Shown here: positions 1 to 13,616 of the stretch, piece after piece
How positions within the stretch are numbered: the first letter of the stretch is position 1
Layout: each line of letters starts with the position of its first letter
Source of the DNA: Centropus unirufus
Taxonomy: Eukaryota; Chordata; Aves; Cuculiformes; Centropidae
NCBI GenBank assembly: GCA_013397695.1
Contig: VYZI01000025.1
Location: 523,728-587,727, forward strand
Length of the DNA stretch: 64,000 nt
Direction: 5' to 3'
Notes under the pieces: generated by a model
Seen by the model: the letters and a program-made list of their open reading frames with translations, nothing else
Database searches by the model: none
Told to the model about the DNA's origin: nothing
Made by a program: the position numbers and the translations under genes

Positions 1-325
1 GTCTCCCTGGAGTCTCTCCAGGCTGAACACCCCCAACTATCTTAGCCTGCCCTCATAGCAGAGGTGCTCCAGCCCTCTGATCATCTGTGTAGCCCTCCGC
101 TGGACCTATTACAGCAGTTCCATATCCTGGTTATGTTGGGGATCCCAGAACTGGATGCAATACTCCAGGTAGGATCTCACGAAAGAGGAGTAGAGGGGCA
201 AAACCACCTCCCTTGATCTACTGGCCATGCTTCTTTTGATGTAGCCCAGGATACATTTGGCCTTCTGGGCTGTGAGTGCATATTGCCAACTTATATTGGA
301 GCTTCTCATCAATCAGCACCCTGAG
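1..325 (-). mobile_element. CR1 LINE fragment, ORF2 C-terminal region
   Basis: The minus strand encodes a decayed C-terminal part of the CR1 ORF2 protein, downstream of the reverse transcriptase core. Recognisable pieces are ILGYIKRSMASRSREVVLPL and LEYCIQFWDPQHNQDMELL, which match the usual 'SVASRSREVILPLYSALVRPHLEYC' region. In-frame stops follow MELL (TAA at about 112), so it is inactive. The element is cut by the window start and ends near 325, probably its 5' truncation point. CR1 inserts by target-primed reverse transcription and is nearly always 5'-truncated. Confidence 0.9.
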
Positions 326-3236
326 AGCAGTTAAATTGGTAAAGAGTTAATTGGTTATTGAGCTAATAAGGTATGGAAAAAACTGACTTAACATCATTAA
401 TGAAGTATCTCATTAAACACACTGGAAGCTGTAGACTGGAGGAACATAATCAAAGCCATGCTAGGAGAAACCAACTTTCCTTTCCTTTTATTTGTTTTTA
501 AGTCCCCCGTGAGCAAAACCTCTTATCAGCAAAAGGCAAGGGAGTCTAGATGATCTTGGAACTGGAGAAATTAGCATGAGATATAGTAGAAAAAGTATAT
601 ATCAAAGGAATCTTAAATCATTGCTTGAACATCTGTGTATGAAGAAGTCTCTTGTGTTATGAATTTAAATTCTATGTTTATTGTACAAATAATTGACTCT
701 TCTTCATCTGTACTGCAGTAGATAGTGTCTTTCTGCAAAATGACTTCTAAGCTTTTGCTATGTGGGAAGCACCTAGAGTGTTAATTGAGTTCTACAAAGT
801 TGACTAAGCTACAGCTCACATCTGTTTGTATCTGGCATTTGAGCAGAAGTTTTGAAGGGTCTGAATTGCATACGATTCATACCATATAGTCTTGGCATCG
901 ACAGAGTTCTTTGTAGATAGATGTCCCTACGCTTCACTATGCCTGGCGAAGTGGGGAAAGAAGTGAATTGTTTAAATAATGAGAATCTACTGTAACTTGA
1001 AAGCTTTTCCACACTTCTGCAGAAAAAGCTGAGACACAAGCTACTGAACTAAGCAAGACTGTTTTGGCAGAGTAAGGGTATCCTTATGTATACTCATGTG
1101 ATTCCACATAACTAATCTTTTCTTGCAGGGGCAGTAGTGTTGAGGATTGTCTAATAATACTCAAAGGAGTTGATTCTTGGGAGTTTTTCATAAATGATAG
1201 ATGTAGTGATACTTACATTCATGAAGCACTATGAAGGACAGCTAGTGACTTTTTAGGCTTTAGCACTGTTCTCAACCACTAAACTCTTCCTGGATTCTAG
1301 TTTTTCCTAGGCTATAACCTCAACTTGTTGGGCTGCCCTTCAGTGGATGATTTAATGTTTCAAATATGGCTGTCCCTATTTGAACTTTCTTTAAAATTAA
1401 TGTTGTGCTATTACAAGCTTGCTTACAAAAAATAACTTGTGTTCAGGGCTGTGTTTTGAGTGTATTTGCTGAGTATCATAAAAACTGCATAAAAAACCCC
1501 ATAGTTTGAAGGTTCCAGGAATTTCCCAGTCCTGTGTGAAGATTAGCCCACTTAAGTGTTGGAATGGGGACCGAACCTATTGATTCAGGGAAGAAAGCTG
1601 TGTGCCTGTGTATTTCCCAAGGAGGTATCAATTCTTGACAGCTCTTGGTTCCCCATGCTTTGAAGGTGAAGCTGCTGGCAGGCTGACTACGACTTGTTTA
1701 CCGTCCTGCATATGGCTCTATGGGGTCAGATCTAGCATTTTTTTGAGATTGATAAGAAAGTTTTTTTCATGGAGAAAGAGTAAACATAGAAGGAAATATC
1801 TCTATAGCTGAATCTATAATTTAAATAGTAATTGAACATGTAGAAAATGGAGATATTTAACTTTCTGCTACTTTGGTTTCTAGATAGAGAAAACTAAGCA
1901 GTAGTACTTCATTGTGGTGAGATAAGATTCCTTTTCAACTTGGAAAAGTCAACTGTATGATAACAGTCACAAATTGTAATTCCTAAAATGTCGGAGTGGT
2001 TTGCCATTTAAACACTTTTAGATGGTGACAGTTTTCCACTTTTCTCACATCTCTTGGCTCTGTGTTACCCTTTGTCTTGCCTAGACTTGGGTCAAAATGG
2101 ATGTTATTAATCACTGGTTACCCTTTTTGCTAGATATGGTCTGTGGTATATTAAGGATATGAATGGAATTCCAGTACCTCTGTAGATGTTAATGGGTATG
2201 CAGTGGTACAGTATCCTTACTTTACAGTTTATAGTTGAAAGATTTCGTTGTTGGTATTTACTCTTCTCAGATATAGAGGATTTATTGACAGAGAGTTACG
2301 CTTTATTAGCCTTTTCTCAGTTGAATTAACAGCTTCTGTCTGCTAGTAATTCACATCTTTTTGGGGACAGTAAACGGGGAATGTTTTGATGAATATAGGA
2401 CTTGCTGAAATGCACACACTGAATATATCTTAAAAATATAGTATTTCAAACTCGTAACAGTTCAGTTCAAAGTATATGGTAAGTACTTGTATGAAAGGAT
2501 GAAAACTTAATTTTTTTTAAGGCCATGTACACAAATCTGGTTTTCAGTTAAAGACACCTTCCTGCTCTTTCAGTAGTAGAACACTTAATAATGGTCAGTA
2601 CTGAACTTGTGTGGCATCTGTTAAACTTAATAAAATCTGACATTCTGTGTAAATAGATGAAGTGCCACAGACTTGCTATAGAACATGCACAACACACATG
2701 CTTGGCAGATTTGTTAATGTGAATAATTGTTGAATGTAATTTGGTTCATAAATCATTCCAGTACTATATTCCTAAAAGCCCACCAAAATCTTGCCCTCTA
2801 ACCTCATCAGCCTGAAATGAAGAGAACAACAGGCTCTTCTGGGTGTTTAAAGTGAAATTGGCAAAACAGTGATTTCATTCAGACAATAGCTTGTGTGTGC
2901 CTGGCAGAATGGAATAATCTGGCAGCTTTTTCCATCTTGGTCCTCACTGGCCTCCTTCTGAAGGGTCACGTGCTTTATTAATCATTATATTAAAAGGGAG
3001 GTTAATTTCTGTGGTGGTTGATTTACCCTCTGAAAATACGGTGAAGTGCCTTGAAAACACACTAAACTGAGTTTTGCTTTCTAGTAACACTTAATATGGA
3101 AGGCAAGGAATGATATAAATACTGGAGTTAAATTAGTGTTTCAGCTGGGGGACTTGAGTTAAAGATAACACGAGGCATTAAGAAAATTAATGACAGATTT
3201 CTCGTGCTACTAAATAATAGTAAAAGTAGTTTAACA

Positions 3237-3254
3237 TGCAGATGATCATCTGCA
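3237..3254. repeat. 18-bp perfect palindrome
   Basis: The sequence TGCAGATGATCATCTGCA is identical to its reverse complement. Its outer part holds two CAGATG/CATCTG E-box-like halves around a central TGATCA. This could be a dimer binding site or chance. There is no flanking repeat or target duplication. Confidence 0.9.
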
Positions 3255-6200
3255 AAGGAAGAAAATCCAACAGAAAAAAAAAATCATTAAAAATAAGTGT
3301 CAGGGTGCTTGGTAAACTTGCACTTCTTATTTGCATCGAAGTTACTGGTACATGAATTCTGAAATGCAGTAACTTGTGAAGAGGTGTGGAGCATAGATAC
3401 CAGTGTTTCCCTCAGACTTAGCTACAGGTTTGTGTAGGTAATTTGTCGATGTGACATGACCAATGAGTAAAAATTAAAGGTTAAGATTAATTGGTATCTC
3501 AACTGGAATTCTTGTAATTCTTTTTGATTCCTGACAGAAGTGAAGTAGGTAATGTAAGTATGAGCTAAACTATATTGGCTTTTTTATCCATAATTTGCAT
3601 GTATGCTACTGATGTTTCTTGAAACATAAATGGAAGGAATTTTTTTTTTCAACAGCAAAGTTGAGTTAATTGAGTGACATGGTCTGACTTGTGGCCAGTG
3701 AGTACATATAACCTAAATGTTTAGATACAATACTTTAAATTATGATAATCAAATTTCCTGTAGTTAGGAAGTCTGGTGCAGGTGTTACTTTTTTCCTAGT
3801 CTTTCACTACTGTTTTGACCGCACATCGCAGCGTAAGGTTGGTATGTCTGTTTCCAGTGAAGATAATGTTCCATGAAGGCAAAAAAGATTGGATGTTCTA
3901 GTGTGGGGTTATTAAATTATTTGGAAGGCTTTTTGAAAATACTTTTTTTGAATGTTAGTATTGTGGTCATTTTCTTTGTTGAATATTTTTTCATGTAATT
4001 GATAGTGATATACCTTAAGAAAACTTCGTCCAGCTTCATAGCCGGCACGTTCTCAGACCCCAGTGCTATGAATGAAAAGTTGAAAACTTGATCACATGGA
4101 TGTGTTTCTCTTCTGACTGCTTAAGATGCAGTATTACTGATTTCAAATATCCCATATATTTACAACCATATGTATCAAAGAAATTTAAGGTTTAGTTTGC
4201 TGGAGGTCTTGGAGAACATTTTAACTAGCTTGCTGAACTGACAAAACATGCTGTAATTATAATTCGAAGAATAAAAACTGATAGTTGACAAATTTAAGAT
4301 TTAGAATGAATTATTATAGAGAAAAGTATAGGTTGCCTTGTGCTTAGATTTTTATATATATATATGTGTTGTATTGGCTTTCAGTCTAGTGAGTAAGTGA
4401 GCCTCAGATGACTAAGCAGTCTTTGAGGTGGTTTTGAAACAATTGTTTGTTTCAGGTTGACAACACTGCAATTGATGTCCACTGACATTTTTACTGACAA
4501 AAAGACCTGGAATTTAACATATTTAACTCGCACTGACTCATAGCAGCATTAATCAGCAAACCGTCTAAAGATAAATTGTGTTACATGCCAAAATAAGTTA
4601 TGAACTGTGTAGTTATTAATGTTGTTTGAAATACTGAAGCTAATCTGGAAACTGGTCAATATGTGGTGAGATGAATGTCAAAAATGGGGTTTTTTTTTGT
4701 AGCCAGACTAGTGTAATTTTTCAGTATCCAGCTTTTGAATGTTAAGTTTAATTTAGCTTGAAATGCAGTTTTATTTTGAATAGCTGATTTGGTATCAAAT
4801 TAACTTCTAAAAAAACCCCCAAACACTTCATTTCTAAGAAAAATCTGATTTGCCCTGTCTTTTGTATACACCTGGAGACAGAAATGTTTTGAAGAGAAAA
4901 AACACATTTCCTATTGATTGTGTTTCAATTCTCTTAAGGAAGTTTATTTTATTTGGTTATTACAGGCTTCAGACCTATTCTTCACAGTCTAATTGAATAT
5001 ATATTTCATGGCTTATAGTAGAAGAATCTACCAGGTAAAACAATGTGTAATGGTTAAAACTTAATCGTTAATCATTAATCATATTTGTCCTGTGACTTTA
5101 CTAAACCCACATTCAATCAGCTGTTTTCTCAAGGTGGAGTATTAAGTATAGTAAATTTGATAAAATAGATAATACTGTACTACCAATCTTGCCAGATGTA
5201 GAAATTGGCAAGAATGTGACATTTTGGGTATCATTTTTGTATCCTGGCCTTTCACAGTAGCAGATACACAGGAGTTTTCCAGCATCTTCCTTGGAGAACT
5301 GTATAATAGATGGGAGATGGTTTGCAGGAGCACTGCTGGGAGGGAATACTCAGGTTCCCCTGTCAGCAGCGTCGGTCTTTAGGTCAGGTTTTAGTGGGTA
5401 GGAGTTCAGATGCACAGGTCAGGTTTGCTGCTCGTAACAGTTGTTTATAGTGACCCTTAGTAAAGAAGCAGCAGAAGGGATATAAACATTACATGGGCAG
5501 CAACAGCAAGCTGACAGGCAATGTGTTTTGCCTTATCCTGGCTGGTTAAATAAGGCTCCTTTATTACAAGCAATGGGAAAGATAAAATCAAGTTGAAGAT
5601 TTGAAGGGAAAAAAAACGAAGCCAATTTGAAGACCCTCAAAATGTCAAAGAATTTGTCTCACGCATGTATCTATTAGCTCACAAATGTCAGTTCTTGGAA
5701 AGAACTTCTCTAGATTTTCCTTGGATTTGACTTCCCAGAATGTTTCAGGGCCTTCAGCTGGGCTTCGGCGTTAAATTGATCTTCTTTCAGGCTTTTAATC
5801 AGACCTTGAAATCGGGCATCTCTTGTTATCTTTGCAGCTCTCCTGACCTTGAAAAGGGATCTGTACTCCTACGAGGAACACCTTGAAGGGTGGCTGGATT
5901 GTGGGATCAGCTATTTACTTGAGCTACCTGGCTTGAAAGCTAATCCTTAGGGAAGAACTATTTCAGCTGCCTTTGTTAGTGTGCCTTCCCTCACAGCCGA
6001 GTCACTGAAAACTCAGGCTTGCTTTTACCCTAAAAGCAAATCCTTTTTCCACTCTGTGATCGTTTAGAAAAACAAGTGACCGATCCCTGCCCCTGTCCCA
6101 TTCTGCTCTTGCTCCTTTAGAGTTTTGCAAGAGCAACCTTTAGAACTGCCAATGGCGGCAGACCATAGTTGGAACAGTATTTTATAGGCTAGTCCGTCTA

Positions 6201-7469
6201 ATGGGGCAGTAGTTCTGCTTTCCTGGGCTCCTTGGAGTCGCTGCCAGTCATCCTTTCTTACCATTTTAACCTGGGATCCATGGACCTCTGAAGCTGTGGG
6301 CTACTTCTAGATGCCCTGCAGATAATCTGTCACAAAGAAACAGGCACAGACACCCAGGAGCATGAAATTCTAGCTCTACACTTTTTAGAACCTGTCTGTG
6401 GAGAATGGGAGTCAAAATGGCTACTCTTGCCAAAATTATACTGACCACGTGGTTTCATAGTGACCTTTTAATGTATTTTTACGTATAATGAAAAAATTAT
6501 GTTATTCAACAATTCCACATTCTTTACCTGTGAAATTTATTACCAACATAGTATCGTTAAATATGCAAACTAATGAGCTTTTGTTAATTTGAAGATGCGG
6601 TGAGCTTAGCTATGAATAATAGCATTAATGAGAAAAGTATCCAAAGAGTATGGCATTCCTTCCATCTTTAACCACTACCATGAATATACTAAACTAATTG
6701 TAAGATCCCTTTCATTCCCTGATGAGCTGTGTTCTAGGTAAAGTGCACTCCCATATCTGCTTCCAAACCTCTGATACATGCAATCTGTTGGAATGTTCTT
6801 AAGACAATAGCTATATAATGAATAGCTTGTGTGTACAGGAGAAAAGAATAAGCTTGATTGCTTACAATCTGACATTTGAAAAGGCATTTTTTTAGATCTC
6901 TGGAATTTGCATATCTAATTGCTATGTAATCAAAACTAAGTGAACTGTAGATACTTGAAACCAAAAAATGAAAGGCAATCATCTTTACAGGGAGAAATAT
7001 CCCACTCATATGCAAGCCTGTCTGAATATTGGAATTACATTCTTCTTGTGTTTAATTATAGGTGTCTGACTGAGCAGTAAATTTATGCCTGTGTATTAAA
7101 GGAGTGAATGTGACCCTGAAACATCAGCTTTCCTTTGTGGAAGCAAAGCATTGGCATTGAGAGAACTTAACTGTGTTGTGTATTTTGGTGATAAGGGATT
7201 GTGCCAGAATAGCTGTTAATTACCTGCTTTGTTTGATATGGAAAGTAGTGGTTCTGCACTTTTCTTCCCACCAGTGACAGTACTCAATTAAAACTTGTAT
7301 TAAACAGTGATAATGCCCTCATTTATCTGGCAGGGAAGACGTGAGGTGAAGAAAATGAACAGATTTTTTTCAGCTGTTTGGAAGTGTCTTTGTTTTTCCG
7401 CTTTGTTTTTTTTGTTGTTGTTGTTTTTATGAACCTAGTGAAAGCAAAGAAAAATGAGTTATGTCTTTG

Positions 7470-7527
7470 GGGGGCGAGGCTGTGGGGTTTGGTTTTTGGT
7501 GGTGTTGTTTTTATTTTTGTTTTTTTA
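7470..7527 (+). repeat. G/T-rich low-complexity tract
   Basis: The plus strand here is almost entirely G and T, with GGGGGG, GGGGTTTGG and long T-runs. It is one of several such tracts in the window, with others at 12405-12432, 13571-13616 and on the opposite strand at 12655-12756. It has no transposon body. Confidence 0.7.
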
Positions 7528-9930
7528 AAAATTATTTGACTCTTAAATCTTGGTCTTTACTAATAGTAGCTACAGGAGAAATTTACAAGATTCCTTAACT
7601 GTAATGCGGAAGCTATGAGTTTGGAAGACACTTGCTGTAACGTGTTCCATGTCATTCCTGTGTGACCCATCTATTGCTACGGGTCTTTATTCCACTGGGT
7701 TTTTTTAAATTTCATTGCATTGAGTACATGTCAGGAAAAGGAGTGTTTTAAAAATCTGATTTATTGCCTGAGCTTTTCTATTCCAAGTATTTGAGGCGTG
7801 TTTTCTAAAGAAATTGGTTTTCTCAGTTTTGATTATTTGTTATTTTATGATTTGTTATTTTAGGAAGAAATGTCCTCAGATCTGATTTTGCAAGACCTTG
7901 TAATCAGCTTAATGTTTTCCTCATAGGTTCCTTAAGTATGTGACAAAACTGAATGCAGTATTTTGGCTGGGAACTCTCCAGTCTGGGATAGGGTTCTCTT
8001 AGCAGCAGCTGTTCTGTGCGTATTTAAGCAGAAAGAATAAGGAGGAGTAAGGCAAGGAAGTTTATGTAGAAAGAAGACTTTGTGTGGATTGGGCAGCAAT
8101 GCTGAAGAGCACTCTAATATTGCAAATACGATATTGCACAAAATACATTGGTAGACGTTAATAAAGGGTATAGAATTATTGTAGTAACACTTCAATGCTT
8201 TTTATTTCGTCCAAATGAATTATGGAATGGCGTGACTGTTTTGGAATGTCTGTGTTCAACCAGCTTGAACAGCTTTATACTGGAGTGGAAACAGAATTGT
8301 TTGATGCTAGACTAATTTGGCCAAAAATGTGAATTAGTAAGTGAAAAGGAGTAATTACTGTGACAGCTTTAAAAGGGGTACACAAAATTCTTTTCAAGAT
8401 CTCACCGGATATGGTAATAAATGGTAACTCAACTAGAACTTCAGAGTTTCAACTGTTGGGTGAATAGAGGGTAGTGCAGAAATGTAAGATTGGTTGCCTG
8501 CAATAATTGTGCACAATTAATACATTTTGTTCAGAAGGCATACTGTACATATTGAAGGTTTAGCAGTAATGACTAGTTCCAGATATAAAAATAAAATAGA
8601 AAAAGTAATTACAGATAAAACAATACCGTAAAATCTTGAAAGATTTTCTTGTTTTGTTGAAAACCTAGACAGTGGTGGTTTTACAGCAAAAGCAGCTTAT
8701 TTTTTCTACTGGAACTTGATAATCTCACAAGGTGCAAGAAAACTGCAATGGAAGTCAAGTTTTTTTTCAAAATTTTAATTGTCTGAATTTATGGCTTATG
8801 GGAAGAAAATTGTAGAAAGCCCTGCTTATGTGAGATCTCATAAATAGCACATTTTTTAATTAGTCCTCTTTTTATTTTATATAAGTTTTTCCCTGGACCT
8901 ATTAAGTTATACATTTCATGAAATTATTTATTTACATATACTTATCCATACTCATGTGAAAGTTTATTGCTTACATTTCCTTTAGATAATTTATCAGGTC
9001 AATAAATGTTAATTTGTTTCTACTCGCCACACTTTATGAAAGGGAAATTCCCCTTGCACATATAGTAAACAGTGATAAGCAGTAACAGCTTGATAAGGTG
9101 TTTTATGTTTTGACATTTTGAAGCAGAATGATCTCTGTCCATTTCTTCAGATTAAGTTGAGGACTGTTCTTCCAGAATGAATAGTCTTCGATGGACTTAC
9201 TGTACTATTTGTTATCTGTAAGGCAAAAATGATAAGCCTATCAGATGTTTCTGTTTAAATTAAATTCTTCTGATTACATTTCATTGATTTTGGTCACTTG
9301 AAAACAAATTGCTAGCATTTTTGAGTGTTTTCTTTATTATTCATTTCAGTTTAGATTTCTGGAGGAACTATTTAATGTTTGCTATTAGACTAAATTCCCA
9401 TTTCTATAAACAAAGACATAAAAAATCGTTCTGTGATATTCTGCTTTGAATAGGTATCAGATCTACTGTATTGTCATGTGATCTCTACATGGAGATCCTT
9501 TTGCAGAAAGGAAAATTTCCATGTTGAAACTACTTGCAGTTAAAAAAAGGATAAGTAAAGGAAATTCTTCTCCTTTAGGAATTGTCTTTCCTAGACCTTT
9601 TTTGCATGAGCAGGCTTTTCCCTTTATAATCTTTACTATTCTTCTAAGACTTGCAGTCACTTTTGGGAGATTTCAGTAAATCTAATAGTACCCTAAAGTG
9701 AGATTCCTAATTCCCAAAACTGAATGGAAATTCTCTTTTCCAGTTTAACTTTTTTTTCCATTTGAAATATGCCAGCTGGAGTGAAAAAAAACAAAACAAC
9801 CTGGTAATTCTTTGCACTCACTCCACTGTGTTTTTCCTGAATTTAATTTTTAAGTTGGCCAACAACGTTAAGTCATATGCTTGTTCAAATAGCAAACATT
9901 CACTGTCTTGATAACTTTTGAAAAATAAAT

Positions 9931-9950
9931 TTACTGCAGATGTGCAGTAA
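9931..9950. repeat. Short perfect hairpin, 8-bp stem and 4-base loop
   Basis: TTACTGCA and TGCAGTAA flank a GATG loop. With one mismatch the stem extends outward by A/T pairs to about 12 positions. It is not followed by a terminator context, and its role is unknown. Confidence 0.85.
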
Positions 9951-12654
9951 TTTTCGGCAGGCCTAGGTTCTGGCTATCAAAGTGTTTGAAAGAAAGAAGA
10001 ATGTACCATTTATGGCTTGGAATGTCTGTGCCTCAAAGCTGAGATCTTACTATTTGGCTTTTTTTTTTTCTTTAACTAGATTCTGAGTGATTCAGAATTC
10101 TTTTCAAGAAAATGTGGAGAATCCATCTAGAAACAAACTACTTTTATCTGTTAGCAGAGTCAAGTGATTTATGACTTTGGATATACTCTAAACCAGTTTG
10201 TAGTGATTACTGTCAGAATAGCTTTTTTCCTATTGAAAAGTATTGGCCCATGGTATGTTGGAGGCTAGCTGATCATCCTTTCTGGTTAAACTCTCTGAAA
10301 TTGTAAAAAAACAAAACAGTTTATTGGTGAGGATCAAGCTAAAGTTTTTGAGGATCCTCTATGGTTTGGCTACCTGTAATCTTGGAGAACTTGTAAATGT
10401 GTGGGTTTTTTGATACATTGCTATTAACTTTGTCATGCGGCGAATGTGGCATTTCTCTATTGAACAATGCTTCATGAACCTTGAATCAGTCAAGAGCATT
10501 CAGCAACAAGTTTTAATTATTACAGTAGTGGGCTTTTTTCATGTCCCTTGAGACTGGGCCTAACTTAGCTTAGAAAAAATTCTTAGTTTAACCAGGCTTA
10601 GCAGGGATATTTTTTTTTATTCAAGAAAAGTAAAATATGTTCAACCGTGTGACAAATTTGAGACTCTGTTAAAAATCTTTCAACATAAAAATGAAGTGAA
10701 GAAGGAATGGCATGAGGAAAAATGAGTAATCACAGTAATAGGCAAGAGGAAATGAAATTCTGCAGCAAGTTTGAGATAAACAAGGTCGGGCCTGAGAGAT
10801 AGGAGGGGGCTGAGAACAAGGGGTTAAGCCTCCAAAAAATAGAGAAAACAGTAGCAGGGGGCATGTATTTCCTAAATATATTAATAAATGCTGATGCACC
10901 TCTGTTTTTTTGAAGATAAGTTTTTTTCTATGTTGATAAAAAAATTTCTTGCTTTCTGTGATGGAGCAGAGTGATTTCTGTAATGTTTCAAATGAGATAC
11001 TTTGCCACTTAGAATGAACAGACTGGAATTCAGTCTTTGTACTAGTGGTTATAGTGGTAAGAACTAAGTAATTACCTGGAGGTGAGGGTCAATATGAGGA
11101 CACAGAACTTGCAGAATGCAAGTTATCCTAGTATCCTGGGATAACTTTGCTAACGGAACTGTGTATGGCTTTCAATGTACCATAAAAAAAATTGCTTATC
11201 CCTTTATGGAAAGGAAACATTTCACATGCATAAATGAGAAGCTAAGTATGGAGCTGTGTAGTAGTTATTTCTGTGCCAGGAGTTCAGATATGTGCTTCTT
11301 CAGAGTTATTAATTCAGCAGATCTTTGGACTTGTGGTGAATATATGCAGCACAAACTTTCTTAGTTTACTTCTTTATTTTCTTAGTGCCTGCATGTGCCT
11401 TTTCCTGTGGAACCATCTGGTTTTGCAACAAGAACTTTTGTGAATGTGGCCTAGGCACTGTTTGTAAATTACAGCAGAAGACAAATGTCTTTACTGATTC
11501 GGAGAAGAGCATCTAAAGTGATAGTTGGGATACTTGGATTTAATTCCCAGTTCTTTTCAAAGTTCTGTTAGTCACTTATCCTGTTCCACAGCCTTTAAAT
11601 GAGATTTAATACTTTGTATGAAATAGTTGCGTAAGTAGGAGGGGTGTCAAGATAAATAGTTGCTTGGGTAGGATATGTTGCGTAGTAGAAGTAGTATTTA
11701 AAACATCTCCAAAAAAAGCAAGATATTTTTGTAGTATTGGTATGTTTAGTAATCTTAAAGTGAATTCATCTCAATATAAATAGGCTTTTATTTAAGTGGG
11801 ATATGTAATGGTTATTGAAATAACCTCAGATGTCCTTAAATTGGAATTTAATTCAAAAGGCCTTTACTTACTTTTTCAACAAATTATGGAGGATTGAAGA
11901 GGCTCACACACTCTTAAGCAATGTAATGCCTGAGCTCTGCAAGTTAATCATATTAGGAGTCCTCAAAGGACGAAATCGTCTTGCTATCACAAATTGTTGG
12001 GGGTTTTCTGTGAGTGGTATGGCACTATGTTTGGATTGTTCTAATGGTCAATTCCCATTAAAAGCCTTGGGACATCTCTTCCCACTGTTTCATGTGTATC
12101 TTCAGGAGTCAATTCAGTTTGAGTTTCTTAAATTGGCCCCTGCACAGTTGTCTAAGCAGCTGGGGCAGCTCAGGGGAAGTAGCAAAGTCAGGACTGCTGT
12201 TTTCAGTGACAGCTGGTTGTTCAATAAACTTAATTTGCAGTTAAACTTCACCTTTGTATACTGTGGTGTGAGGTAAATGAGTCTCTGCATAAAAATGTTT
12301 TTACTTTAATTCCGTGTTCACTATTTTGCCATTGATTTCACCCAGTGAAGTAAGTTTTCAATAAAGAGGATTCTTGTTCATCAGAACTGAGAAAATAGTA
12401 TAGTTTTGGGGTTTTTTTTTGTTTTGTTTTCCTAACTTCATAGGTGTGAAACACAAATTGTGTGTATGATCCTGGAATCTTATGTTCTGTAGACCTCCAA
12501 GTTACTCTTGTGAACTAAACTGATTTTCTTAATTCTTACTTATTTCATAATATTTTATTTTCAATATATTTATGACAGTTTTTTCTTATAATTTCCATTC
12601 TCCAGTTCATCTATGGAAGCAAAAAATCCCATCAAGAACCAACACGGAGGCAGG

Positions 12655-12756
12655 GGGGTCCCCAATTTAAAAAACAACCTAAAACAAACCCCAGAACAAA
12701 AGAAAACCCTAACAACACTACCTCCACCAAAAAAACCCAGACTGAAACAAACCACT
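12655..12756 (-). repeat. A/C-rich tract (G/T-rich on the minus strand)
   Basis: About 100 bases with very few G or T on the plus strand (runs such as AAAAAACAACCTAAAACAAACCCC). On the minus strand it reads as GGGTTTTTTTGGTGG-type sequence, like the tracts at 7.5 and 13.6 kb but inverted. It is low-complexity DNA, and no element body is visible beside it. Confidence 0.7.
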
Positions 12757-13570
12757 TCTGAATTATGCAGCTGGACTATTTAATTCAATGCCAGTACTGT
12801 TTGAATCGTTGTCTGCTGCTTGTAGTAATTGTTGGTGATATAGAGAGCTAAGGTGAGGAATAGAAACCGAGGGAAAGGAAAGGATGCCGAGGCTTTGGCC
12901 TGCTCTTGTGCAGAACTGACATTGTCTGAATAAGTTGCTTAAGCCAGTCCTGTCCCTAGAAGAAATACTTCATAAACTGTACCTTGTGTGCCCAGGTGTT
13001 CCCGTCAGGGTATATCAAACTAAAATACTCTTTTGTCAGAGAAGGGGGGCAAGGCTGTTCAATACTGGTTTAACACATCAGCAAGGTCCCATACCATGTA
13101 TGTCACAAGGAGGAACTTCAGCCATTCCACTGGTTTGGCTTAAAACATAGACTACAGCCCTGTACTGGTTAAGCATAGTTTAGCTGTGATATATAATTTA
13201 AAGACAATGTAACCTCTCATAATAGCATTTTAAGTATGTACTTTAATGTACTCCAGATGTATTTTTCTTATTTGTAAGCATTTTGCTTTTCGTTTTCCTC
13301 ATGATGTTCATGTTTTTCATAAGCAACATTTTTAACTTCTCATAACAAAAAAAAAATTGTACTTTCCTCTTTTATATATAGTAGTTACATAGTAGAAGTG
13401 TGGGTGGAAGGAATAGGGAAGATGCCTTGAACCATTTTTTTAATGCATTACATGGTACCAAACCTCACTTAACATTAATGAGCTATTATAGTTTCTCAGT
13501 AAGTAATGAGTATTAGTCAAAATAAATTTTCCTCTTTGCTCATCTGCATCTGGTTTGAATTTTACTTTCA

Positions 13571-13616
13571 ATTCTGGTTTGGTTTTTTTTGGGGTTTTTT
13601 TGTTTTGTTTTTTAAT
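13571..13616 (+). repeat. G/T-rich low-complexity tract
   Basis: This tract contains GGTTTGG, TTTTTTTTGGGG and TTTTTTTGTTTTG runs. It closely resembles the tract at 12405-12432. It is simple-sequence DNA. Confidence 0.7.

Noticed and set aside
11830..12276. Longest open frame in the window (148 codons, plus strand)
   Set aside because: No recognisable domain, no splice-site support and unremarkable composition. One frame of this size can arise by chance in 64 kb on six frames.
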